NCBI GenBank assembly: GCA_021209875.1
Contig: JAGYVD010000010.1
Span: 3,193,732-3,257,731, forward strand
From: Rosellinia necatrix
Taxonomy: Eukaryota; Ascomycota; Sordariomycetes; Xylariales; Xylariaceae
DNA length: 64,000 nucleotides
Direction of reading: 5' to 3'
The notes under the pieces were generated by a model. The model saw only the letters and a list, made by a program, of their open reading frames with translations, was not told where the DNA came from and made no database searches. Positions 38,045 to 49,900 of this stretch are shown one piece after another. The position numbers and the translations under genes were made by a program. Position 1 is the first letter of the stretch; each line of letters begins with the position of its first letter.

Positions 38045-38310
38045 CTTTAGAAAATAAATATTTAAACACGTTTAAATATTTATATTTTATTTTATATATA
38101 TTTTAAGTTATAAACCAGCTTTAGAAAATAAATATTTAAACACGTTTAAATATTTATATTCTATTTTATATATATCCTAAATTATAAACCAGCTTTAAAA
38201 ATAAATATTTAAACACGTTTAAATATTTATATTTTATTTTATATATATTTTAAGTTATAAACTATTTTTAAAAACAAATATTTAAATATATTTAAATATT
38301 TATTTTTATT
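38045..38310. repeat. Palindromic array 3 of copy B (4 cores)
   Basis: Cores at about 38058, 38132, 38204 and 38277; the first three have ACACGT centres, the last ATATAT. Confidence 0.85.
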
Positions 38311-39910
38311 TATACAACTTAACTATTTATATTAATTTTAATAATAAATAAAAAAATCGTAATTATTATATTTATATAAATATTTATTACCTGCTACTAT
38401 AAAAAACATGCAAATATATTTAAAATTTTAATAAAAAAATAAAAAAAACTTAACATATTAAATAAAAATAATAAACCTGCGTAAAAGCTTTTAAAAATAA
38501 CGCCTAATATAATAATAAAATTATGTTTATAATTATATTAAACTAATATTATTTTAGTATTTTAGTTATAAATAAAGTTTATATTAACAAAAACTTAAAA
38601 AATATAATTTATTAAATAGTAAAATTAATTAAGCGTAACTGTTTTATATTATATTTTGCAACTTTTTTTATAAACTATTTAAAAAACATATTTAAATATT
38701 TGCGGCTTAGTTTTAGCTAGCTATTTGTTTTTCTAGAGCTGCTTTTAATATATAACTGTTTAAACTTATATAAACTAACTTTTAAACTTAACATTTTTAT
38801 CGGCAGTTTTTTATTTATAAATATAAACAGTTAAACGTATTTAGCAATAATAAAAATAAAACCGATAATTAAATATAATAAAAATAAAGCTACGCTAATA
38901 AATAAATTATTTGCTGCTGCTTATAAAAACTTATATTAATAATAAATATTATTACCTGTTTTTTTCCGACTTGCAGCCCGGTAGCATAAATAAAGCTTTA
39001 ACCTGTGCTATATTATAATTACCGTTATATATAAGCAAGTTTTTTTTTAACGCAATATAAACATAGCTATTTATAATTTAAACAGCAACTTAATTATACT
39101 AAGTAATAATTTTTTAAATATTAAATTTATTATAGTTTAAGTTAAGCTTAGCAGTAATAACGCTAATATTTATAGTTTTTAAAATTATAAATATAAGCTT
39201 AAGCTTTATATTATACTACTAAATAAAAAAAACTAATTTATACCTGGTTATATTAAGCAGAGCTATATATAAAAAAACTTAAAAAAGCTAAATAATAATA
39301 AAATAGTGTTTATTAATCTTGGCGTATAATAAAAGCTAAACATTTTTGCTTTTAATTAAAATAATAAAAAAACGCTTTGTTTTAAAAAAAAGCTTAACGT
39401 AATAATTAAACGTTAATAGCGCTAAAAAAAAAACTTTATTAAAAATAAAGCTAGATCTAATAAAAACAAATCTTATTTAAGTTTAAAATTTAATTTTAAA
39501 TATAACTTACGCAAAAATAAGCATTTTAAATTTAACTTTAACTCTAACTCTAACTTTAACTTTAATTTTAATAAAAGCGTAAAAAGCTAACTAAGCTAGG
39601 CGTATAATAATAAATGTCCAGAAAGTTTAAGACTTTATTATTAAAATAAAAACAGTAGTATTAACTACGTATTTAAAATAACTAAAAAAATAAACGTGTA
39701 GTTATATTAAAAGATTATATAAACTAATATAAATATTTTATAGCTTGTAGCGCTTTTTTAGCCTATTTTATAATATAAATTATAAAATATATATAAGCTT
39801 TAAAAGCTCTGATAGCTTATTTAATTGCGCTGTTATTATAATTAAATTGCTATAATTATAACAGTAAATATTTTTATATATTAAATAAAAATATAAAATA
39901 ATTAGCACGT
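38311..39910. other. Eroded block, copy B
   Basis: Partner of 10096-11694. The hexamer run AACTCTAACTCTAACTTTAA lies near 39540. It resembles a degenerate C-strand telomere run but is A/T-shifted and not convincing. No gene. Confidence 0.55.
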
Positions 39911-40100
39911 TTAAAATATAAATATTTAAATATATTTAAATATTTATATTTTATTTTATATATTTTTAATTTATAGATTAGCTTTAAAAGCAAATATTTA
40001 AACATGTTTAAATATTTATATTTTATTTTTACACACCTTTTAATTTACTGACCGGCTTTAAAAAACAAATATTTAAACGTATTTAAGTATTTGTTTTCTG
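39911..40100. repeat. Palindromic array 4 of copy B (3 cores)
   Basis: Cores at about 39917, 39991 and 40067; two in copy A. Confidence 0.85.
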
Positions 40101-40980
40101 CTTGCGTAAATATTATATTAATATTAATATTAAAAAAATATATTTATTATTTAAACTATTAAACGTTAAGCTAGCTATTATTACGTTATATTAATTAAAT
40201 AAAAACGTATAACTGTTATTAATTAGTTTAATAATAAAATTCTAATATAAAAATGCTTATTTATAGCATATGTACTGCTGGCGCAAGCATCGATTTTTAT
40301 TTAGCCTGCTATAAAAGCTTTATTATGTTTTTTTTTTAAAGTGCTAACGTGTTTAACTAGCTTTTTAATTGTTTAATATAAATAAACTAGTTACGATTTA
40401 TTATATAAGTAATTTTAATCGTTATAAATATTATTTATAAGCGCTATAAAAGCATTATATAGCAGAAGTTTTTACGGCAGCTTGCAGCAAAAAACAAGAT
40501 TAACTAGCGGATTAATAGCAAATTAAACATAATTATAACTTATAAGTTAATCTAGTGTTTTTATAATTAGCTATATATAAAATATTTTTTAAAAGCAGTA
40601 AATATTAATTTTGCGTTAATTACTAGCGGCTTATTTTTAAAAACTAGCAATAATATATTATTTATAGCTTAAATTGTTATAACGGATTTTAGTTAATATA
40701 AAAAGGTTTTTTATTTTTACGCGATATTTTTTATAAGCGCCGTTTTATATATAATTTAATATAAACAAACTAATTTTTATAATTATATATTATTTATAAC
40801 TATAAAATAAATAGCAAAGCTAACAAAAACTTTTATAAGATTTTAAAATAAAGTATTAATTAATTTTTAAAAAGTTGTATTAATAACTTATTAAAAGCAT
40901 GGAAAAAACTAGAAAAACGTTAACGTTTAAAAAAAAGTTATAAAAGCTAAAAAGCTTAAAAAAGCAGCAGCTAAGCTTAA

Positions 40981-41091
40981 GAAAAATTAGCGCTAATAAA
41001 AAAAAAAAAAACAGAGCAAAAGCAGAAAAAAACATTAAAAGCTAAAAAAAAAAAACGTAAACTAAACATAATCGGCTTAAAAAATAATTAG
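40981..41091 (+). pseudogene. Lys/Gln-rich relic frame with basic cluster
   Basis: A 36-codon plus-strand frame ends at TAG 41089-41091. It reads TEQKQKKTLKAKKKKRKLN and then IIGLKNN. The frame is lost upstream at an A-run, and in copy A (12718-12768) one A fewer shifts the basic cluster. Composition and position resemble the basic tail of some fungal DNA-transposon transposases; no DDE motif found. Low confidence. Confidence 0.25.
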
Positions 41092-41840
41092 CTAAAAATA
41101 TTATATTAGTTTACTACTTTTTAGTTTTAAGCTATATTTATATTTAAATTTTCGTTTATAATTATAAATAACTGCTGCTAGTAGTTATTATTTTATAGCT
41201 TAAACAAAAACTATAATATTTATTAAATAAATAAGCAGCTTATATTTTTAAATAATTTTTATAAATTAATAATAATATAAAGATTTATAATAGTTAAAGC
41301 AGGGCTTTTTTAAATCTATGCTTAAAAAAAAATATATTTAAATATAAAAAATGCGGTTAAAGCTTGTTATATATAAAAGCTGTTTTATAATAAAAAGTAC
41401 AACTAAATAGTTTTTATATATAAAATACGCTTATTAAAAATAATTATAAGCAAAATTAATATATTAAAAACTTGTAGCGCTACTTATAAACTTTGTTTTA
41501 TTTATTTTATAATTTTTTTTTTTTAATTAGCTTAAGTTTTTGTTTTTTATAGCCGCTTATTTATATTAAATTTAATAAAATAATAAACTTATAAAACTTG
41601 CAGCGCTATTTATAAGCTATTTATTTATTTTTTTTATAACTTTTTTTTTTAAGTTATTAAAAGCATTTTTTTTATATATTTATAAGCTATTTATTTTTTT
41701 TACTACTTTTTTTTTTTAGCTGTGATAAATATTTATTTTTTAAACACAGTTTATTAATATAAAATCTAATAATATATCTGCTTAATATTACTATATTTTT
41801 AATTATAAAACAATAGTTATAAAGCTAAAGCTAGGGCTAA

Positions 41841-41996
41841 AAATTAGCAGCTAAAAAACGTGCTGTTATAAAAGCGGCAGCGGCAGAGCTATCGCCGGCA
41901 GAAAAAGCAGTAAAAGCGGCAGAAGCGGCAGCAGTAAATCTTTTAATTTTAAATAATATTAAATACTTTTTTAAATATAACAATTTTAATAGCTAA
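41841..41996. pseudogene. Ala/Lys-rich relic stretch
   Basis: One of the GC-richest stretches of the duplication. Plus frame 41841-41993 (51 codons, stop TAA) reads LAAKKRAVIKAAAAELSPAE then KAVKAAEAAAVNLL. The minus strand is also open (FTAAASAAFTAFSAGDSSAA), so strand is unresolved. Copy A (13505-13620) is one base shorter and breaks both frames at one end. It is likely a low-complexity part of a dead gene or element. Confidence 0.3.
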
Positions 41997-42314
41997 AACA
42001 TTTGCAAAATTATAAAAAAATAAAGCTTAAATATACTGCTTTAATTTTATTTACTTAAACAAGCCCTAGTTATATAAGCAAAACAAAAATATATTAGCAA
42101 AACAGTAATATATAAAAAATATGCTAAAAAAACGTAAAATATAAAAAACTTAAAACTAATTATTTAAATATTTAATATATATTATATTAATAATATAACC
42201 AGAAGCAGAACTAATTTTACGTTATACTGCTATTTTTTAAAATTAAATAAATTAAAATGCTATTTTTATACTAATAATACATATAAAACTTTAAATTATT
42301 TAAATAAAGCTATA

Positions 42315-42435
42315 AAAATAAATATTTAAACGTGTTTAAATATTTATATTTTAAAGCTTGTTTATAACTTAAAATATATATAAAATATATAAAAATAAAA
42401 TATAAATATTTAAATATATTTAAATATTTATTTTT
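42315..42435. repeat. Palindromic array 5 of copy B (2 cores)
   Basis: Cores at about 42321 and 42403, matching copy A in number. Confidence 0.85.
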
Positions 42436-43949
42436 AAAGCCGGTTATAAGTTTAATTATTTAATATAGCTATAGCTAGCATGTTATTACGCTTTATATAT
42501 TTATACTTTTAAGCGTTTATAGATCAGCTAAGCTAAACAACCTATAATATAATATTTAATTTATAAAATAAAACAGTTTTTATAATAATTTTATTTTTAA
42601 TAAGTTTAAAAATACTGCTATTATAACTGTTATAAAATAAAAATTATATTAATATTATTAAATAATAATATAAACTAAAAGTTTTTAATATTAATATTAG
42701 TACTGCTAGCTTTAATAAAATTAAATATAGCTTAGTTTTTAAAAATAAATTAGTTAAACTTGCCGACCGGTTTTATTTTTATATTTAATTATTTTATAAA
42801 AAATTAAATGCAGGCATTTAATATTTAGCAGCAGTTTATTAAAATATGCTGTAAAAATAAATTAAAAAAAAAATACAGCTTTTTTATAAATAATAAAGCA
42901 TAGAATAAAATTAATATAAAACGTTTTTAATTTATTTTAACTATAATTAAATTATATAAATATAATATTGTTTATATTAAATAAAACAAAACTTATTTGT
43001 TTATATAAATATTTAAAAATATATTAAAACAGCTAGAACTAAGTTTAAAAAAATTGTTTTGCTGCTAATAATAAAAGCAGTAATAATAAAAACAGCGATA
43101 AAAAATATATTTATTAATAAAATAAAATAAAAAACTATGTATATATTATAATAATAATATTTTAAAGCTTTTAGCTTTATATTATTTTTTTAGCCGATAT
43201 ACTTTTTTTTCTGCCGCTATTAAATAATTAAATATTGCTGCTTTATATTATTTTATATAACTATTATAATATTAGCTATAACTATAATATAAATAAAACA
43301 TTATATTATATTATTAATATAATTTATAAGCTAGAAAAATATTAAAAGCTGCAAGCTATATATTAAATATATATATTATATAATTGCTAGCTTTAAAAAT
43401 TAATATATTTATATTAATATTTATTTTTAAATAAGTAGTAAAACATATAAAAACGTAGCTTTATATTATTTTTTATTTTTAACGCAAAAGCAGCACTATA
43501 TATAATAGTCAGGCTAATATTAATTATAACTTTAGCATAATTACAGCATTTATTATAATTATAAATAATTTATTTAACTTTGTTTTACTATAGCTTAATT
43601 TTAATAAGTTTTTAGGCGTTTTTTCTAACATTTTTAATAATATTTAAACGTTTATTAACGCTTTTAAAAAAAAAAAAACGTATTTAAGTTATAAAAATAA
43701 TAATACGTTTTATTTATTTAATATTATTTATAAAAACAAGCGACTATTAGCCCTAGTAAGCAGGACCAGGTATTTATATTTTTTAACAGCAGATTTACTT
43801 GCATTATTTATATTTTTTAACTCTGTTTTTTATATTTTAGATTTTAATATTAAAGCCTGCTTTAAATATATATATATAGTAGTTATAACGTAGTTTATTA
43901 TAATATAGCAGTAAGTTTATTTATATTTTAGCTATTATTATAACTTTTT
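42436..43949. other. Eroded block, copy B
   Basis: Partner of 14096-15590; no gene or new repeat seen. Confidence 0.55.
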
Positions 43950-44135
43950 TTCAAAAATAAATATTTAAACATGTTTAAATATTTATATTTTATTTTATAT
44001 ATTTTTAAAATATAAACTAGCTTTAAAAATAAATATTTAAACATATTTAAATATTTATATTTTATTTTTATATATTTTTAAAATATAAACCGGCTTTAAA
44101 AACAAATATTTAAATATGTTTAAATATTTGTTTTT
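43950..44135. repeat. Palindromic array 6 of copy B (3 cores)
   Basis: Cores at about 43961, 44033 and 44106, matching copy A in number. Confidence 0.85.
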
Positions 44136-45138
44136 ATTATATATTACTAAGATTATAAAGTGCTAATTATTAATATTATTAAACAGACGTATTATATGTT
44201 TATTAAACCTGGCAGGCGTATAAATATATAATATTTTAAAAATTATAACGATATAAAAAAAAAACTATTTTAATTATATAAAACTTAGTAAAATAATAAA
44301 ATTATAGTTATAAACATTAATTTAGCCGTTATATTAAGCTTTAAAAAAAACCTTATGTCGGCAAAAATATATTATAAACTTTTTAAATAACTTAAAAATA
44401 TTATTTTATACGTTTTTATTATTAAATAAAACAAATAATAAATTTATGCTTAAAATAAATATTTTAACGACTGCTAAAACTATATATAACAACTAGATTA
44501 GCTACGTTATACGGTTATATATAAAAGATTTTTAAAAGGTTTTTTCTGCTTTATTTTAACTCTGCTTTTATTATTATATTAAAAATATATTTAATATGCC
44601 GGTTAATTTTTATTTATAGTCGACGTAAAATATTCTAGTAGCTAAATATTATTATTATATTATTTTAAAAGCTATAATAATATTAAACAAGTTTTATAAT
44701 AAAAATAATTTAAGCTTTATAGTATAGCTAAAAAATTAATTTAATTAACTATTAAATATTTAGCTGCTAATATTAAAGCTTAACTTTTTAAATTAACAGA
44801 AAATAAATATAAAGCAGCTATAAAATAAGCTTATTATAAAAACAAACTATATTATATTAAACAAAATATTAAAAGTTTGCTAAACTAGCTTTATATATAA
44901 ATATTAAATAATTAGTTAATATTTAATTAAAGCTGCTTTAATAATTAATTAAAACTTAATTTGTTTAATATTGTTTTATATAAGCTAATAAATTAAAAAT
45001 AGTTTAAAAAATATAAAAAAAAAAATAATAGCGGCAGCTAAATATTTGTTAATTTTAACGTTATAAAAAACAATATAAATAATAATTTAAATAATAATAT
45101 AAAAAACAGCATAAATAACAGCGGAAACTTAATTATAA
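44136..45138. other. Eroded block, copy B
   Basis: Partner of 15786-16780; no gene seen. Confidence 0.55.
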
Positions 45139-45399
45139 ACAATATTAAAAATTATTAAGCTAAAAACTTTAAAGCTATTTAAAATAAAAACGTATAAATT
45201 AAAAACGTATAAAATAAAGCAGCATAAAGCAAAAGCGCATAAAATAAAAGCATATAAAATAAAGCAGCATAAAGCAAAGCAGTATAAAGCAAAGCAGCAC
45301 AAAATAAAGCGGCATAAAATAAAGCAGCATAAAATAAAAGCATATAAAACAAGAGCATATAAGTTAAAAATATATAAGCTAAAAATCAGAACATTATAA
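45139..45399 (+). pseudogene. Open Lys-rich pentapeptide frame, copy B
   Basis: 86 codons open from 45139 to TAA 45397-45399, in the same frame and ending at the equivalent stop as 16781-17071. It reads as units such as KAKQYKAKQHKIKRHKIKQH. The DNA is the 15-bp minisatellite (45181-45390). Open on both strands; coding status unresolved. Confidence 0.25.
45181..45390. repeat. 15-bp minisatellite, copy B
   Basis: About 14 units of AAAGCAGCATAAAAT type. Variant order differs from copy A, implying turnover since duplication. Confidence 0.85.
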
Positions 45400-46070
45400 T
45401 AAATAAAGTAGTTATAAATGCTATAAATATAAAAAAGCCTTTTAAAGTTGTAAACTTTTAAAATAAAAACTTTGATATAATAAAAATCGTATAAAATATT
45501 ATAAATATAATGTTTATATTTATAGATATAAACTTGCTTATAATTATATAAAAAACATTTATTAATAAATATTATTAAATAATTAAATAGTAATAAATTA
45601 ACTAATATATTAAACTATAAATATAATAAAAAAAAAAATTTTAATAACGTTTTAAATAATGCTATAGTAAAACTTGCAGGCCGGCAGGCCCGCTAGTTAA
45701 AAAAAATATGTTTATACGTAAAAGTTGCCGTAAAGCTTACCTGCTGTTTTAAACAACATATAAAAAAGCTAGCTAAAAAGCTACTAAAAAAAATAAATCT
45801 ATTTTTAAAAAAAAAATTACGTTTTAAAATAACGTTATTAAATAAAAAATAAATAAATAAAAATATTTAATAGCTAAATATATTATGTTTAATATGTTTA
45901 TTTTTATTATATAATTAGCTAGCTATAATTTATAATTTTATTTAGTTAAATTTAAAGTATTGCCTAAGCTATTTATAAAAATCGCTATTATTATATAAAA
46001 AATAAAACTGCTATAGCTGCTATAAAAATAAATTAAATTTTATAACTTAATATATTATAAACTGCTAATA
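45400..46070. other. Eroded block with one GC hairpin, copy B
   Basis: Partner of 17072-17740. GCAGGCCGGCAGGCCCGC at 45676-45693 keeps the first hairpin with one stem mismatch. The second (about 45727-45745) has lost pairing. Confidence 0.55.
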
Positions 46071-46345
46071 AAAAATAAATACTTAAACATGTTTAAATAT
46101 TTGCTTTTTATTTATATATATTTTTTAAGTTATAAACTGGCTGTAAAATATAAATATTTAAGCATGTTTAAATATTTGTTTTCTGCTTATATATATTTTT
46201 TAAGTCGTAAACCAGCTTTAAAAAGCAAATATTTAAGCATGTTTAAATATTTGCTTTCTGCTTATATATATTAACTTTTAAGTTGTAAACCAAGTTTAAA
46301 AAACAAATACTTAAATATATTTAAATATTTGCTTTTTATATTTTT
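46071..46345. repeat. Palindromic array 7 of copy B (4 cores)
   Basis: Cores at about 46078, 46153, 46227 and 46303. The third, GCAAATATTTAAGCATG with right arm TTTAAATATTTGC, is among the least mutated forms. Six cores in copy A. Confidence 0.85.
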
Positions 46346-47104
46346 ATTTTTTTATTTTTAATTTAAATTTAATAAATTTATTGCTTAGTTTAAAATATAT
46401 TTAAAACTAGCAATATTTATTAAATAAACTTTATTTTTATTTTTAACTACTAGTTTTTATATTAAATTTTTAATATTATAGTTTATTATATCAGTTAATA
46501 TAATATATATTTTAATATAGCATAAAACTTTTAATAAATTATTATTAGCCGCGTATAGCTTTTTAAAATATTAGGCTATATATAATTTAATTTAATATAA
46601 TTATTAAAAATTTTATAATGCTTTTATAAAAAGTTGTAATTTTATCTTTTACTTCAGCTTAGCATTAAACTTTTTAGCACTTTTATTTTTTTTTTTTTTT
46701 TTTTTTTTTTTCTCTGTTTTTTCCCTTTTCTACTTTATTTTAAAATGCTTTATTTTCCTGCTTTAGCTTAACATTAAAGCTTTTTTAAAAACTTTATCTT
46801 TTTTTTTATTTTTTTTTTCTCTTCTGCTTATTTTATTTTAAAATACTTTTATTTATCTGCTATATTTTTTTTTAACCGGCGGTAATTAATATAATTAAAT
46901 TAAAATAATACACTTATTAATAAAAAATATTTATAAAAACGGACTAAAATAATATTTTATAATTTTAAATATTTTATTATTAGCAGCTATATTATTTTAA
47001 TTTATTTATTTTAATTACTGCCGGCTAAAAAATATATAGCTTTTAATTTATATATTTAATAACTATAATTTTTATTATTTAACAACTTTTTTATTACTAA
47101 AGTT
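46346..47104. other. Eroded block with long T-run, copy B
   Basis: Partner of 18146-18885. A run of about 26 T at 46686-46711 is followed by CTCTG. No gene. Confidence 0.55.
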
Positions 47105-48075
47105 TAAAAAAACTATAAAATAATAAAGCTTTAGTTTAAATGCCTAGTTATTAAAAGCTTTACTATTTAAACATAAAATAAACTAACAAAAAGTATTATT
47201 AAAAAACGTATAATTTTAACAGCTTTAGCATTTTTTACGGCTGCACGAGGTAATAAAGCCTTAAGTTTAAATGCCTGGTTATTAAAAGCTTTACTGCTTA
47301 CACAGATGTTATTAAAAAGCTTATCGTTTTAATAAATGTTGCAAAAAAGTTTATTGCTTTAATAAATGTTATTAAAAAGCTTATTGTTTTAGCAGATTTA
47401 GTATTTTTTGCGGCCGTGCAGGATAATAAAGCTTTAAGTTTAAATACTTAATTATTAAAAGCTTTGCTATTTACGCAAATATTATAAAAAAGCTTATAAT
47501 TTAAACAGCTTTTAAAGCTTTAATAGCTGCGCAAATAATAAAGCCTTTAGTTTAAATGCTTAATTATTAAAAGCCTTGCTATTTATACAGATATTATAAA
47601 AAAGCTTATAGCTTAAACAGTTTTTAAAGCTTTAATAGCTACACAAATAATAAAGCCCCTAGTTTAAATACCTGGTTATTAAAAGCTTTGCTATTTGCGC
47701 AGATGTTATAAAAAAGCTTATAGCCTGGACAGCTTTTAAAGCTTTAATAACTGCGCAAGTAATAAAGCCTTTAGTTTAAATATTTAATTACTAAAGGCCT
47801 TGCTACTTACGCAAATATTATAAAAAAGCTTATAACCTGGACAGCTTTTAAAGCTTTAATAGCTGCACAAGTAATAAAGCCTCTAGTTTAAATGTTTAAT
47901 TACTAAAAGTTTTATTACTTGCGTAAATATTATAAAAAAGCTTATAGCCTGAACAGCTTTTAAAGCTTTAATAGCTGCGCAAATAATAAAGCCTCTAGTT
48001 TAAATGCCTAGTTATTAAAAGCTTTGCTACTTGCGTAGATATTATTAAAAAGCTTATTGCTTTAGCAGCTTTAAA
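47105..48075. repeat. 112-bp tandem repeat, copy B (about 8 units)
   Basis: TAATAAAGC marks units near 47121, 47252, 47426, 47537, 47649, 47760, 47873 and 47986. The later ones are 111-113 bp apart, and each contains AAAAAAGCTTATAGCCTG or a mutated form. Copy A has about six. Not coding, since the period is not a multiple of three. Confidence 0.85.
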
Positions 48076-48865
48076 AATAATTGTAGCTTTTTAAAAATAA
48101 TTTAGTTAAATATTATAAAAAATAATAAAAAAAGCAGCTAATAAAAATAAAAATAATAAAAAAGCGGCTAAAAAAGCTGATTTTAAAAATAACAGATAAT
48201 ATTAATTTAAATAAACTATATTAAAATTAATTAAATATTATTTTAATTATATAAAACTAAAAACTTATTTAAAAGCAACTATTGTTTAATAAAACAAAAA
48301 ATTTGTTGTTAATAATAAAAAATATTATAAAAAAGTTTTAATAAAAAAATAAAAATTAAAATTTTAAAAACAAAAATTATTTATAAATAAAAATTATTAG
48401 TACTTATTAATTTTATAATTTAATTATGCTTTTTAGTTTAATTTTTTTTTTATACCTGCTAATTATATAACTTAGTTATATTTTTTTTGATTTTTTTTTA
48501 TATTTGCTAATTATATAATTTAATTATGCTTTTTATTTAAGCGTTATTTTTGCTTATTTTTAAATATTAATAAGTTTTAAATATTGCATTTTTTATTAAT
48601 TATTTTAAGTTATTTTGCTAGCTTAATAAAAATATTATATTTTTTTATTAATTATTTTAAGTTGTTTCTGCTAGCTTAATAAAATATATTATATTTTTTT
48701 ACTAATTATTTTAAGTTATTTCTGCTAGCTTAATAAAATATATTATATTTTTTATTAATTATATATTAAGTTGTTCCTGCCTGTTAATATTTTATAAAGC
48801 TGTAATTATTATTATAAATAGTTATAAATAATTATATAGCATAAGCATATATTAAAAACAAGCGG
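48076..48865. other. Block with about 61-bp repeats, copy B
   Basis: Three to four units built on GCTAGCTTAATAAAATATAT with TTAATTATTTTAAGTT (48590-48775), versus about two in copy A. No gene. Confidence 0.6.
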
Positions 48866-49900
48866 CATAAATTATTTATTTAGTATATATAAACTAACTT
48901 ATATAAACAGACTGCTTTTATTTTATATTTAATTTTATTTAAATAGATTTTTATTTAATAAATTTTTTTATTAATATTAATATTATACCCGGCTTTTTTG
49001 CTAATAAAAACTTTTTATTTTAAAAACTAAGCTTGTATTTTTTATATTATTATTTATTTAGTTAATTAAACATGCTAAAAGCTTTTTAAAATTTTATATA
49101 TTTTAATTAAATATTATAACTTTATTTTTTTAATTTAAATATATAGTTACGCTATAAATATACAACCTGGTTTTAAGCTTAACTGTTTTTATTATTTATT
49201 TTAAGTAATACTTTTAGTTTAATTAGCTATTAATTTAATAGTAGTAAATCTAATAATTATAAATTTATAACGTTATATATTATATTTAACGTATATATAA
49301 CTAGTAATATTAATAAGCTTTATATATTTTTTATATATAAAAATAAGCACGCAGTATTTTAATTATTAGCTGCAGCTGTTTTTTTTTTAATAATATAAAC
49401 AATAAATATTTTATAAATACTATAAACGGCCTGTATTTATTTAATAATAAATATTCTGCTGATTTTATACTACCTTAGGCTTTATTAATTAAAATAAAAA
49501 CTTTCTTATATTTAAATAACAGTTCTGCGGTTGCTAGTAGTTAAATATATAACCCCGATAAAAAAAATAATACTTACGACTTTAATAAAAAAAGCAACGC
49601 TTGCAACCTTAACAAAAAAAATAACGCCTATAATGCTTATAACGCTTACAACCTAACAAAAAAAGCAATATTATAATTAATAATTAGCGCTACTTAGACT
49701 TATTATATAACGCTTAAAATACTTTTTTTTATAAATAGCTTTAGTAGCAATTTTTTACGCTTGTATATGCTAAAGCTAACTTAATATAGCTTTAATTAAT
49801 TAATATATATAAAAACATATATTATTATAATAAAATAACTTTTATTTAAATAATATTTATATTAAAATAATATTTATATATTTATTTTTAAAATTATAAA
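48866..49900. repeat. Module M, copy 3
   Basis: Homologous to M copies at 20374 and 30427. It resembles copy 1 more closely, keeping the CAGTTCTGCGGTTGCTAGTA segment (49519-49538) that copy 2 lacks. Confidence 0.85.
49300..49680 (-). pseudogene. Minus-strand coding relic in module M, copy 3
   Basis: The minus frame again keeps register with the other two copies through the nonapeptide units, the SLK-Y-KI region and an I-I-K-K-K-T-A-A-A stretch, into the hydrophobic end. More TAA stops than copy 2. Product unknown. Confidence 0.35.

Larger units (their letters stand above)
40101..42314. other. Block with the better preserved relics, copy B
   Basis: Partner of 11816-13967. Contains T-rich imperfect repeats (41480-41720) and the two relic stretches listed separately. 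Pieces such as GCATATGTACTGCTGGCGCA (40266-40285) keep normal composition. No intact gene. Confidence 0.6.

Noticed and set aside
39535..39575. AACTCTAACTCTAACT run as an interstitial telomere
   Set aside because: The hexamer lacks the CCC of the C-strand, and copy A shows only a vague T/A-rich run at the same place.
40266..40330. Resemblance to the TSHxLQPLD motif of pogo-type transposases
   Set aside because: Only a few residues agree, and the changes needed are not explained by C-to-T or G-to-A mutation.
30427..49900. Module M as long terminal repeats of a giant retroelement
   Set aside because: No TG...CA ends, target duplication, primer-binding site or reverse transcriptase reading found. 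Direct repeats around the core are more simply unequal exchange.
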